Shown one piece after another: positions 36,521 through 47,485 of a stretch of 64,000 nucleotides of DNA. The position numbers and the translations under genes were made by a program. The notes beneath the pieces were generated by a model, which had not been told where the DNA came from, did not search any database, and worked only from the letters and a program-made list of their open reading frames with translations. Numbering within the stretch: the stretch's first letter is position 1; the number at the start of each line of letters is the position of its first letter. This stretch comes from Holothuria scabra (lineage: Eukaryota > Echinodermata > Holothuroidea > Aspidochirotida > Holothuriidae): positions 14,640,866-14,704,865 of the forward strand of contig CM074185.1 in assembly GCA_037179385.1 (NCBI GenBank), given 5' to 3'.

Positions 36521-37964
36521 AAGCTACGGGTGAAGACTTTTATATTCCATGCATATGGCACTCCGAGAAATACAATGAATTGCGTTCGAAAAAGATAAAT
36601 ACCTGTTATAGTTTGATTCTGATGTGTGTCGTGATATCCAAATCCAAATTATACCCAAGGGTATTTTCCAATAATCATTCAATGGTCAATGGTCATTGAT
36701 AACCAATCACGTAGTGACCCAAGGTCACAATGGAAAATATCAATGTTCCTTTTTATGATTTTTAGTGACGGGTTTCTAGAAATGAAACATAAGGATTATT
36801 GGGCAGTCAGTTGTGTGTGAGAAAAATTGATATGATATACATGTAGAGGTTGCAGATTGACAGTACTCAAGTGTAATTTTCAACCATCAAGAATTTTAAA
36901 TGAACTTCGAAGGGCCCACCCTGATTCGACGAGTTCACCACCGTCACTAGACTAACGTTAGCGGTGAAGTCGTTGAACCTTACATTTGGACACTGTAACA
37001 ACGTGGTCTTGGACAACGAACAGTCTTTATTTAATATCACCGTTCGCTTTACAGCATTTTTCATTTGTGAGTGTAACCAACCTAAAATTAACGATCGCCT
37101 TTCTCGATGGACGACAAATGTTAAGCGGGTGAAATAAGCCTAGCCATTTAGCCTACCAGACTAAAACTCTGACACAGCCCAGTCTAGGCATTTCATCGTT
37201 TTCAGTTTGAGTCTCGAATGACCATTACGAAGACAGTTGTTTAAGAACTCTGTTAACCATATAGAAGCGGATCAGTGGACTGGATTGAGATCAATTACCA
37301 AATGCAGTTGAAAGTCACCCAGGATAAGCATAGATAAGGAAATCAATTGCTCTGCTTCTTGAAGTAGACGATCTTCCTGTTCGCTGATGGGAGAAAGTAG
37401 AGCAATACAGTTTTATTACAGGGCCATTTAAATTAATCACTGTTTGTGAAGTTCAAAGCACTTGCCCACCTCATGTCAGAACCATGCCACTCGACTTAGG
37501 TCCGATGCTTTCATCATCTCATCTATTTAGAGGCTCTTTACCTACATGAATCCTGTGTTCAGGCAGAACTTTAGAATGTACGTTGTTCAACTATTTAAAT
37601 GCAGTCTTCAAGGTACTACCAGATTGTGGTATGAACCTTTTTTTTTAGTTTTTTAGTGTCTTTTCATCTTCAACACGAAAGCGCATCAAAGGAAGTCTCC
37701 TTCAGGTTACTCAAGGAGTAACAGGTGTTGCATGCGTAAGTTCTGCAATTTATGATGAAATTGCCCAACTGAAGGATCAGTTGCAGAGGTTGAATATGGC
37801 TCAAAGTTGCGAAAATCACGTAGAGAAGGTGGCGAAACTGTTCCCACTCGAAATAGATCCTGATCTCCATCAGTCGATAGAAAAGACAAAGCCCCGGTAG
37901 TCAAGCCTATAAATCTAAAGATCACAAAATAGGAAGGATACTCATAGATATTACGGCCAGTGTT
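36521..37964. other. Stretch with no recognised gene
   Basis: AT-rich. A 65-codon and a 66-codon minus-strand frame lack family features. TCAATGGTCAATGGTCATTG near 36,680 is a small local repeat. Confidence 0.4.
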
Positions 37965-38130
37965 GTAGTACCCGTACCCGTACACGTACACGTACTCGAG
38001 TACAAGATTCCGTACTCGTACCCGTACCCGTACTCATGGCCTGGTACCCGTACCCGTACTCGTATTCATGACCTGGTACCCGTACTCGTACTCGTACTCG
38101 TACTCATGAGTTGGTACCCATACTCATGAC
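37965..38130. repeat. CGTACC/CGTACT hexamer array, locus 1
   Basis: Runs of CGTACC, CGTACT and CGTACA hexamers are broken about every 30-40 bp by CATGACCTGGTAC or CATGGCCTGGTAC. Related spacer is in the second locus at 42,535-42,725. The hexamers are unlike the surrounding AT-rich DNA. Confidence 0.8.
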
Positions 38131-38673
38131 CTGGTATTCATACCTGTGCTACTGTCTTGTAGTCAGACAACAACTTTAGTTTATAATGATTGACAGTATA
38201 CTATCTAAACTACCCAAGGTTCAGGATGACTTCCAGAGGGTGCATGATTTTATTACATACAGAGCTACTCACCACACCACATTTTGAAGATTCCCATCAA
38301 TACACTTATAATAATCAACCACATCAAGGTCCAGTACAATTTCCACATTAACACCAATGCAATTTTCAAACTCAATCCTGTGTACAATATAGTACTGCTG
38401 TACCTTCCCCCCATGCTAGCTCCTTTTTTATTTACCATAATGCTATCAGCCCCTTGTCCCTTGAGTAGTGTCCATGGGGTTAATTGCACTATTAGAGGAG
38501 GGGGAATGGGTGGTGTTTATTGGGAATCTGCTGTGGGGAAATTTGTCAGATGAGAATTTTATATTTTGGGTAATTAAGGGATCCTCTTGAGGCATGAATT
38601 TTTTTAGTCATCCTGGGGCCCAAAAAGTTAAGGGAACACAGGACATAAATTGATTCCCCTAGATATGTGTTAT

Positions 38674-39328
38674 TTAAAAGAAGGGTTAAAGGTCATATAA
38701 GGTTTTTATATGTTAGAGGGATACTTATTCAAAGCATTTTGGTGAAATTTGCATTGGAATCTGATGTGTGGTTCTCAAGATATGAGCAAGTACAGTTGTC
38801 ACATTTTCAACAAACAGTGAACTTGAAGCAAGCACACATGATACTTATTCAAAGCATTTTGGTGAAATTTGCATTGGAATCTGATGTGTGGTTCTCAAGA
38901 TATGAGCAAGTAAAGTTGTCACATTTTCAACAAACAGTGAACTTGAAGCAAGCACACATGACATCCTACCCCCACATTAATAGACAGTCTTTTGTTTCGC
39001 ATATTATCAAAATGGGATTGCATAAGTAGCACGAGAACTTTTCAAACTTCGCAATCCCCATGGGGAGGTCTTATTTCTAGTAACTTCAAGGTCAACACAG
39101 CAGTCTGAAAAGACAAAGGAAACAAAGAATTCCTTGTATATGTGAGGAAGTGATATAATCTCTGCTCCTGTCAAGCTCACTTTTGAACACAAATCTAGCA
39201 ACTTCATTTGCTGATATCTCAACAAATACATGTCCGATTTGAATGGAAATTTCACCACACTAAGTAGATTAGGTTTTTCTTTCACATGTGAAAATTGATT
39301 TTTTTTTTTGCCTAAACTTCCCCTTTAA
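38674..39328. repeat. Fold-back dispersed repeat, copy 1
   Basis: The left arm (GGTGAAATTTGCATTGGAAT...TCAAGATATGAGCAA) pairs imperfectly with the reverse complement of the right arm (GGTGAAATTTCCATTCAAAT...TTGAGATATCAGCAA). The ends read TTAAAAGAAGGGTTAAAGG and, reversed, TTAAAGGGGAAGTTTAGG. A second copy is at 58,233-58,800. The 120-codon plus-strand frame at 38,667-39,029 is a product of the internal duplication. Termini look like a long-inverted-repeat DNA element, but no target duplication is certain. Confidence 0.7.
38721..38960 (+). repeat. Two 120-bp tandem copies inside the fold-back repeat
   Basis: The segment at 38,721-38,840 recurs at 38,841-38,960. The visible difference is ACAGTTG against AAAGTTG. 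Because 120 is divisible by 3, the open frame stays open and shows two 40-residue repeats. Copy 2 of the family at 58.2 kb has the segment once, so the duplication is recent and local. Confidence 0.85.
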
Positions 39329-42300
39329 GTACATTTTAAATAAATGGAAGTTTAACTAGGATTAAAAAGTGATACATGATTGAGGCCTGGTTAAAGTTAA
39401 GCTTGTATTGCATACTGTAGGTTTTGATTGACAACAGTCTTCCATACAGTTGAGTACTTGTTAGATTGGCATGGTTGGGGATACATCAACTTAGGCTGCC
39501 CCAATCCTTATTCCAGAAAAGTCCATGTCTGATTAAAGCCCAGCACAGGAGACCTTCTAGTCCAAACTATGTCCAAGTCTCAGAGTCTGCCAGAATTTGA
39601 GTCTGAACCTAGCCGACAGTAGAACCTCATGAGCATTTCTTTTGGTGGGGCCTGTGCATAGTACAAGAGGTAAGAGGAGTGGTGCACACTCACCTCTACC
39701 TGAGACTCATATTTACTGTACTTGTAACACAGAGTCAGAGAAAGTATGACATGCGCAGTGCCTATCAGTGATTGTGCAGGATTATCTGAGGGGGAAATAT
39801 GTGGACCAGGACAGGGAAGAAATCTGACACATGCACTCATACAGTACACAGTAATTGTGCAACAAGCACAACAAATACAACATCAATAATTTATGCCTCT
39901 TGAGGTTACTTTGTTGACTTCTGGTTGTATGAACAACTTCCACCACAAATTCAATACTAGTACAACCTCACATAGTGCAGTTGCGTCTTGATGGGAAGGC
40001 AGTGAAAGCTCTGTTGGGTGTCACTTATTAAAGACCTGATCTTCTCACCCCAAACAGAACTTCATAATTCTCCTTACCAACCTACTTAAGCCCCTCCCAC
40101 AACTGTTTAAAATTCATCCTCATTCAGACACAACCTTAGTTTATTGTTTCAGGGTGAATATAAAATAGATACATTTATCTTTGTTGGTTAACTTGAAAAA
40201 AATTTGTGATGTTAACATTATCACACAGGATCTAGTTGTGGTTGTAATTCCATGCCCTTTTTACACATAGTGCAAAAAACTGCATGTTGTAAAATTGAAG
40301 CTACCTTGGCTAAGGATGTTCAGTACATGACTAATCAGTAAAACTGCTGTGTAGAAATATAATTTTATCTGTGGCCACTTTGCTGTTGTAAACATTATTT
40401 GCACATCTGATTTGAATGCAACTTGCAAGGCTTGTCACCTGCAGTATACACAGAGCTCTTTTCATATTGTACTAGAAGTTGCAAACAAACAAGATGAACA
40501 CAAAAGAAAGTATCACCTCCTGTAGAGCCTATAATTACTTCATGATTTGAATATGAGGTTTTTAAAAGTTTAACTGACATTGTACTGCAAGAATGTAAAG
40601 AACACACCATGTTAATTATTCGCATTGTTAAAGATGTGTTAATAATCAATAACCATAGGCCTACTGTACCAGTGAATGGAGTATAGGTTCAAGATAGGCC
40701 TACCTGTGCAGGATTGTTTGTTCTCCTTGAATTTTCCAGTAATTAGAATTGGAGATTTTTGTAACTGTAAGATCCAGCAAATCTGACTTCTTTTGTTGAA
40801 AAAAAAAGAAACTGTCGGCTTGTAGTGGGGTAACATTATGGTTCATCAGTGTACTACAGGTCACATACAAAAGGATTTGACCAAAACAGAATCAGCTCTT
40901 GGCCAATCGTGATAGTTAGTAATCTAAATGAAAGTGGAGTCCCATGATCACCAACAATTTACAATTATTAATCTGCATTACACAGGACACAAAAAGACTA
41001 GTCTAACCAAGTCCTACTGTACATGCCAGTCCACTTGCAGACATCATGCCTTTGCATTGGACCTGAATTTTTGCTCACTTGTGTAACCTGGGCCTGCCTG
41101 TGACTTGTGATCATTTAATTTTTATTTGTTACTTTTTAACTGTCTGTCTCTCAGAATAACCTAGGCCCATTTCTGTCAGTCCTGTCTCATGTAATTTAAA
41201 TGAGTAAGTGAAAAAAGGACGAACAGTGAGAGTGCATGGCATAGAACTCCCACTGTATGTGCAGTATGTGGACTAACACTGAAGGCAAACACATACATGA
41301 AGGCACAATTTTGTCAACCCAACCAGTACCAATTCTCCTAACCGTCTTACTAAAGCCCCTCCCACATTTGTCTGAAATTCATCCTCGTCGAGTAACATTC
41401 TCAGTTAACTGCTTCAGGGTGAGTATTAAAAAGCTCAATATGTATAATCAAAACACTATCAGTGAAGTTCATGCTGTGCAATATAAGCTTTTGTACTCTG
41501 CGTTGTTTGAAGTAGCTGTCAATCAAAGAGCTGAGCCAATTGAGAATTTCTGTAAACCCCAATAAGAATTGTAGTTTGGGGTGAGAAGGTTGACCTTTGA
41601 AAGATACTTCCATGGCACTTGGCGAGTCAGTGATCACCTTCCATGATACTCTGCTTGCAGTGGCTATGGGGGAATTTCATTCCATTTCCTGCCCCAAGGC
41701 AGTGGGACTCTGAACCAAATGTATAAGGAGCATGACTGAGTTGCTAATTCATATGAATTGAACGAGGCCTATGATCCGGTGTGAGGATTAGTTAAGCCAT
41801 GCATTTGCTATCGGGTAAGCGACCCACTCTGAATTATTTCTCCTTAACTCCGACAACTTTCATGAAGCCCATCCATGGATCTATTTCGTCAGTCATATAG
41901 TATTGGCTGTAAGCCTGTACTGCAGACGTTAACTTAGTCTCTCAAAATTGGTGCTTGCACTAACAGATGTAGCTATATTCTTTACCATGCATCACTCACT
42001 CTTAGAAACCATCCTTTTCAGACTTTCCCACTTATCGTCAATGTCGCTGTACTCATACAGTATAAGTCATGGCAGTCATCGAGTCTTTTATTCTTACTAA
42101 AGTCAAATGTCACTGTAGCCTAGTTTCCTACTACTGCTTCCTAAACCTGTAATGCTGGGTGCACATTGTTGTAGCAAAGACCATACAATCCCTACAGACT
42201 TATTTGATAGCACTGTAATGTGGCCTGATTTGAGGCCAGAATATCAGCCTTTCTGGTTAGCATAGATAGCCAGAGAGGCCTGGTTTCAACATTTTCCATC

Positions 42301-42534
42301 AAGTTGTGCATACATACCTATAATGAAGTACCTCAAATATACCCACACTGTGGTAGCCCCCCCCCCCCCTTGTCTCATGTAGGCCTGACTCGTGTATAGG
42401 ATAGCCTGGTCCAATAATGCCCATACCTGCAATGGTATGGTTGTCAAGACCAGTTACAAATGTCATATTTATACTGACGAATTCATACCTGTACTCAAAA
42501 CACATTCACGAAAGGGTGGGACTACCTTGGCTGG
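39329..42534. other. Stretch with one dispersed repeat pair, no supported gene
   Basis: CTTAAGCCCCTCCCACAACT ... AATTCATCCTC ... GTTTCAGGGTGAATAT (about 40,085-40,162) recurs at about 41,350-41,430 (CTAAAGCCCCTCCCACATTT ... AATTCATCCTCGT ... TTCAGGGTGAGTAT). A 14-C run lies at 42,357-42,370. Frames of 65-102 codons have no recognisable domain. Confidence 0.45.
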
Positions 42535-42725
42535 ACCTGGTACCCATACCCGTACTCGTACTCGTACCCGCACCCGTACTCTTACTCTTACTCATGACTT
42601 GGTACCCATACCCGTACTCATAGCCTGGTACCCGTACCCGTACTCATCATTAATTTGTCTTTGGACTCGAACCCGTACCCGTACTCATGACCAGGTACCC
42701 GTACCCGTACTCGTACTCATGGTCC
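42535..42725. repeat. CGTACC/CGTACT hexamer array, locus 2
   Basis: Same hexamers and spacer as 37,965-38,130: TGGTACCCATACCCGTACTC, CATGACTTGGTACC, CATAGCCTGGTACCCGTACC. The 119-codon plus-strand frame at 42,392-42,751 reads the array as Arg-Thr repeats and is an array by-product. Confidence 0.8.
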
Positions 42726-43527
42726 CGCACTCACAGCACAACACTGATTAAGGCCGAAAAATAGTCTGCCACTATTTCTTATATCCAGGACACACTTGGC
42801 GTCGATGTCGAAACACACAAGACAGCAAGACTTGGAAGAGCATCAAAAGCAACAAAAAGAAAACCCAAATTCTGACAGGGATTCTAAATAATGATCCAGT
42901 TTTTTCGTTTTCAAAGGATTTTTAAAAGGAATGGCTTCAGTGCGTTCCTGAACCCTCTCCCCTATCGATTTTTTGAAGGCTCACACTACATCTGACCAGA
43001 ACCAAGGTGGTAATGATTACAAGGCAAGAAATTGCAGCAGAGATTAAATTTAAGTTCTGGTAACTTTGCACACAGAAAAACTGTTGTTTTTATGGAGTGG
43101 ATCAATTAGATGTATAATTGCTCACTCATTTGTCCATTCACCCAATTATTTGTTAAACCTTGCATGTTCTTCTGTGAATCCAGTTACTTCTCACTTAGGG
43201 AATGGAATCGCATTTAACTTCAGATATCATGATAGAATCTGTATTAGCAAGACAACAGAGAAATTTCCAATTCGCGGTAATCATTGTTAAAAATCTCGTT
43301 AGAGTTAATATGTTTTTAGGATCAAACACCATGGTGGAATTGAATGGAACCTTCGAATTTAGGACCAACACATTCAAGATTGCAGCCAAAGATCGTATCT
43401 CAGACCATCAGCTCATGTTTCAATTAAGCCTGGGCCAGAAAACTGTATCACTTTGAGAGGCAAAATGTAATCCTGTTTAACGAAAGCAGTGGTGATGGTT
43501 CAACTTACAGGTTTCTTTCCAAATTTT
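42726..43527. other. Stretch between arrays, no supported gene
   Basis: An 84-codon plus-strand frame (43,202-43,456) and a 74-codon frame (43,066-43,290) overlap in different phases. I recognise no domain or splice signals around either. Confidence 0.35.
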
Positions 43528-44240
43528 ACCTTTGACCTGCATCAAAAACGATAGGGTTCTTCCTCTCAACATGACAAATCTATATACCGAATATGAAAAA
43601 TGTTGGTCATTCCTATTCCCAACATTGCAGATCTATATCCCAAAAATAGAAAGTGTCGGTCACTCCTATCTTGAAATATCGTGTTTACAAGCCACATTCA
43701 ATATTTTCGCAATTTTATCGCCAGTGATCCCAAATGACCTTTCACCTCTACCAAAAACAATAGGGGTTTTCCTCTCAACATAACATATCTTGTACTAAGT
43801 ATGAAAAGTGTTGGCCACTCCTGCCTTGAGATATTGTGTTTACAAGCCATTTTCGACGTTTACTCAATTTTACCGCAGGTGATCTCAAATGACCTTTGAC
43901 CTCTACCAAAAACAATAGAGTTCTTCCTCTCAACATCACAAATCTATAAACAAAATGTGAAAAGTATCTATTGCTTCTATCTTGAGATATCGTGAGATAT
44001 CGTGTTTACAAGCTATCTTGAACGTTTTAGCAATTTTACCGCAAGCGACCTCAAATGACGTTTGACCTCTACCAAAAACAATGGGCTTTTCCTCTCAATA
44101 TCACGAATCTATACACCAGATATGAAAGTGTCGGTCACTCCTATCTTGACATATCGTGTTTACAAGCCACTTTCAGCATTTTCGTGGATTTACCGCTGGT
44201 GACCTCAGATGACCTTTGAGGTCCACCAAAAACTCTGAAA
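43528..44240 (+). repeat. Tandem repeat, about 155-bp unit, 4.5 copies
   Basis: Unit starts at the ACCTTTGACCTCTACCAAAA motif: 43,528, 43,737, 43,892, 44,058 and 44,212. Spacing is 209, 155, 166 and 154 bp. The longer first unit contains an internal near-duplication of about 54 bp (CTATATACCGAATATG / CTATATCCCAAAAATAG) and the fourth interval an 11-bp duplication (GAGATATCGT). Homology is imperfect, so the array is old. Related ATGACCTTTGA motifs occur on the minus strand near 52,700. Confidence 0.8.
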
Positions 44241-44635
44241 TTCTGGCCTTTGTGAAACTTATTTAACTGGAAGACTGCCCCCACTACATTTGAATGTTTG
44301 GTGTTTATACTACCTAATCATCCAGCACTAGTTGAACAGACAAAGTGTCCTTCAACTGTATGTAACAACACAACAAGCTGGTTAATGCAGTTATGGGAAA
44401 GGGCAAATAAAGAAGGCAGCATGCCGTTATCACAATTAAACACATCACACCATCACTCCACACAGTTGCACAGTTGTAGGACATTTGACATTATTACAAA
44501 AATAAAGTTGAAAGTGATAAACATAAGTGATGATACCATTTAGCAGTTGTGGGACGTCCCAAAACTGCAATTCACACAATTATTTGTGCCACAAGTGCAG
44601 GTGTGTGTGAGACACACCGTCCCACAACTAACTGC

Positions 44636-44665
44636 TATGCAAACACACACAAACACACACACACG
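44636..44665. repeat. CA-rich microsatellite
   Basis: ACAAACACACACAAACACAC followed by ACACAC, a short imperfect (CA)n run. Confidence 0.6.
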
Positions 44666-44779
44666 ACATCACCATCGCACAGATTCCTTGCCTGCCTTCG
44701 GCGAGGAATCAACAAAACATAAGCCTAACTAGAAAGGAAAGAAACAAACACGGACAATAACAGTCACTGGAAAAAATTA

Positions 44780-45166
44780 TAGGAAAAAATCACAAGTAGT
44801 TTGCATCAAAACAAGGTTTTAACCTTCTTTCAAAACCTAATACTGTTTTACATGTAGTAATCTCTGGGGATAAAGTATTCCTGAGTTTTGCGTCTTACAC
44901 CTATGACTGAGTTGGGAAGACCTAAGCCTCTACAGGGGAGTGGAGAGGTGATTCACATGAGCACGATTGAGGAAGGGGTAACGGTACAGTGAAAGCTAAA
45001 TAGACCACTTCAAATTGATGGGGTATTATTATGTGGCCAATTAAAAATAAACGTCCCCACATGATACCGATTTAAGTCATAGATATTAAGGGGTGGGGTA
45101 GGATGTAGATAGTCAACATTGTTTATGAATCTAACAGCCCTCTTCTGCAGTATAAATGGGGCTTTA
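44780..45166 (-). pseudogene. LINE-A, 3' end of reverse transcriptase ORF (separated part)
   Basis: Minus-strand translation gives FILQKRAVRFINNVDYLHP, the LQKRAVR block that follows the thumb of Jockey/CR1-type LINE reverse transcriptases. A further C-terminal block (PEITTCKTVLGFERRLK) ends at a stop near 44,780. Frameshifts and stops lie between. It should directly follow NIVWG, whose codons lie at about 45,950, so the ORF is split by the insertion at 45,167-45,945. Clade assignment is by general resemblance only. Confidence 0.75.
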
Positions 45167-45945
45167 AGATAAGATAAGATCAACTTTATGGAACCCCACA
45201 ATGGTAACAGAGTGCTCGCATAAAAATCAAATACATAGAAACAGCATAAACATATAAAACAGACAACATTGCACAAGAACAAATTGAAAAGTTAGAAACA
45301 AGTATAAAAGCACAGACAAATGGTAAAAAGGGTCAAAAAGGCCCCAGAGGTAAGCTTTAAGAACGTTTAAAGTTCAAATTGTGAAAATTAATACATTGTG
45401 GTATAAATGATGATGGGTGTCTATTTGTATTAGCCAAAGGCAGCCTCACCCTATATCTTCGAGGTATCATTACCCTATCAAGGTAAGAACGTAGGGGACG
45501 TTCATCATTTCGCAGGTAATTGTCGAGTTTGACCCCAGAAAGTTCTTTGTAGGATGTGGTCATGGGTAGTTTACTTACACCAATTACACGACCTGCTTGC
45601 CTTATCATTGCATCAATCCGTTGTTCATCTGCTTTTCTAACATTACCACCCCACGATACCAAATTATAATGCCACACCCCATAAGAGATTTATAAAACAT
45701 GACAAGAATTTTGCTTTGAACATTTAACCTGTTTATTGCACGCATACAATATATCCTAGAATTAAGTTTTTTCATTAGCATGTCAATGTGATCATGCGAG
45801 GAAATGCGAATCTAAATTAGCCCTCAGATATTAATAATTGTCTACCCTTTCCAAAACACTCCCGTTATAACATCATTTCAAACAATATGGAACTTACGAA
45901 AATCAATTACCATTTCTTTCAAGCCTAGTGGGGGCACGTGCTCCC
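45167..45945 (-). pseudogene. 5'-truncated LINE-C fragment nested in LINE-A
   Basis: Minus-strand translation (with frame changes) shows EMVIDFRK near 45,910, DHIDMLMKKLNSRIYCMR, LNVQSKILVMFYKS and WGGNVRKADEQRIDAMIRQ. Next come PLRSYLDRVMIPRRYRVR and TNRHPSSFIPQCINFHN with a stop near 45,357. This is the C-terminal region of a non-LTR reverse transcriptase from a different family than its host. After the stop come an AT-rich 3' region and a (ATCTT)n tail (reverse of TAAGATAAGATAAGAT at about 45,165-45,180). 5' truncation and a short simple-repeat tail are typical of target-primed reverse transcription. The 106-codon frame 45,357-45,677 is its longest intact part. Confidence 0.8.
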
Positions 45946-47300
45946 CCCCCCCCAAACAATGTTACAGTAAACGTATTACAAAGTAAAACCAAGACTTTTC
46001 TAGGTAAATGTTGTCGAAATCGGTCGGTTGAGTACTCCCACCTTCTTAGAAAATTTCTTACTAATGTAATTAATATGGTTAGTCCAGGTAATATGCGAAT
46101 CAACAATCACACCAAGGAATTCGATTAGATTAGAACGTAGAACGAAATATAGTTGTTTATTGTTTACAGTTTGGTTGAAATTCTTATTGGGCGACGAAAA
46201 AATCACAAAATCTTTGTTTCATTTAGAGCTAATTTGTAAGCAAAGAACCAGTTGTGAATAATAAACGGCTAAAGTCATTAGAAGGGAACAAATGATTAGT
46301 GTCTTCTGCATATGAAATTACATGAAAGTTGTTACTAGCCCTTGGAGATCTTTGATGTATTATGGCCTGTAGTGTCAAAAGCCTTTGGAAAGTATAGAAA
46401 AACACGTGATACGTACTGATTCTTTTCGAAGGCTTCTGTAACTTGATTAACAAAATGGAAAATAGCATGAGAAGTCGAACGACCGGGAAGGAATCCGAAT
46501 TGGTAATCATAGAGAAGGTTTTGCTTCCCTAAAACAAATACAGACGATTAAACATGAATTTTCTAGTACTTTTGAATACACGGCAATTTGAAATGAGTCT
46601 TAAATTATTTACTGAGTCTTTATCACCGGACTTAAAGAACTAGACGAAACGTGCAATTTCAGGGAATTTGGAACAATATCTTTGTTGGGGTGCACAGAAA
46701 ATGCGCAACACGTTAAACAGCAATGGTGGGGATCTAATCAAATTCTGAGGGCAGAGTTAATAAGAGAAAGTGTTACATTTAAAACTTCCTCGGGTGGTGT
46801 TGGGCTAATGAAGAGAGAGTCAACGAGACGGTTCGACAAATATGATTTATAGTTAGAACAAGAAGGGGTAATCTTAAGCCTGGGTAGCAGGACCAATATT
46901 AGTGAAATAATCGTTAAACGTATTTGAAACATCGAGTGGATTCGAAACACTGTTATCGTGGTGTGTAATCCTATCAGGGAAAGAGTTATTACCGCGACCA
47001 TTTAAGAGGCTATCAATTGATCGCTACATAGTTTTCGTATCTTTTGTGTCGTTACTGAACAAATTGGATAAGTGGGATTTCTCAGCCTCCCTTATAGCGG
47101 AAGTAAGACTGTTTCGAAAACGTTGGTAATCATTCAAATTATTAGTGGACCGATTGCGGAGGAAATTTTTGTATAGGCGATTTTTTTTTTTTTTTTTTGT
47201 TGCAAGAATGGAGTATGGATGGAGTTATCCAGTTCTTCGAATTTGAAGACTAGGGCTTCTTGTATGGGTAACCCAAGGGAGAAAATCATTTGACGCAGCG
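45946..47300 (-). pseudogene. LINE-A reverse transcriptase fossil (Jockey/CR1-like)
   Basis: Order on the minus strand: WITPSILHSC and LYKNFLRNRS (about 47,240-47,140), FNDYFTNIGP (about 46,910), SLFISPTPPEEVLNVTLSL, LLYDYQFGFLPGRSTSHA (about 46,480), the KAFDT motif, ISYAEDTN (about 46,300), LALNETK, FLGVIVDSHITW (about 46,100) and CNIVWG (about 45,955). Several changes are inactivating. A stop replaces Trp in the TMxRSID block. Motif A has lost its first Asp (VFLYF in place of VFLDL). Only about 15 codons separate motif A from YAED, so the CGVPQGS region is deleted. YADD has become YAED, and there are multiple frameshifts. An A-run (18 T on the plus strand, 47,181-47,198) lies inside the ORF. 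No endonuclease domain seen. Confidence 0.85.
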
Positions 47301-47364
47301 ACGGATAAACAAACTAAGCTCAGCATATATTGTACTGTGTTTCCGTGTTTTTGTGCAGTATAGA

Positions 47365-47485
47365 TTAGGTGTCGATTTTGACTAGCATGTGTGAATTGAA
47401 ATTGGTATATGTCAATTTACAGTGGTATATGTCGCATTTCATTGGTATGTGTCGATGTATATGTATGGTGGTATATGTCGATTCC
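47365..47485 (+). repeat. Degenerate minisatellite GGTATATGTCGATTT
   Basis: About five degenerate units of 20-26 bp containing TGTGTGAATTGAAAT, GGTATATGTCAATTTACAGT, GGTATATGTCGCATTTCATT, GGTATGTGTCGATGTAT and GGTATATGTCGATTCC. It borders the upstream (plus-strand right) end of the LINE-A fossil. Confidence 0.65.

Noticed and set aside
38667..39029. 120-codon frame with two 40-residue repeats
   Set aside because: It is created by the 120-bp tandem duplication inside a non-coding fold-back repeat. The other family copy at 58.2 kb does not maintain the frame.
42392..42751. 119-codon Arg-Thr-repeat frame
   Set aside because: It is a reading of the hexamer array; hexamers always keep a frame open.
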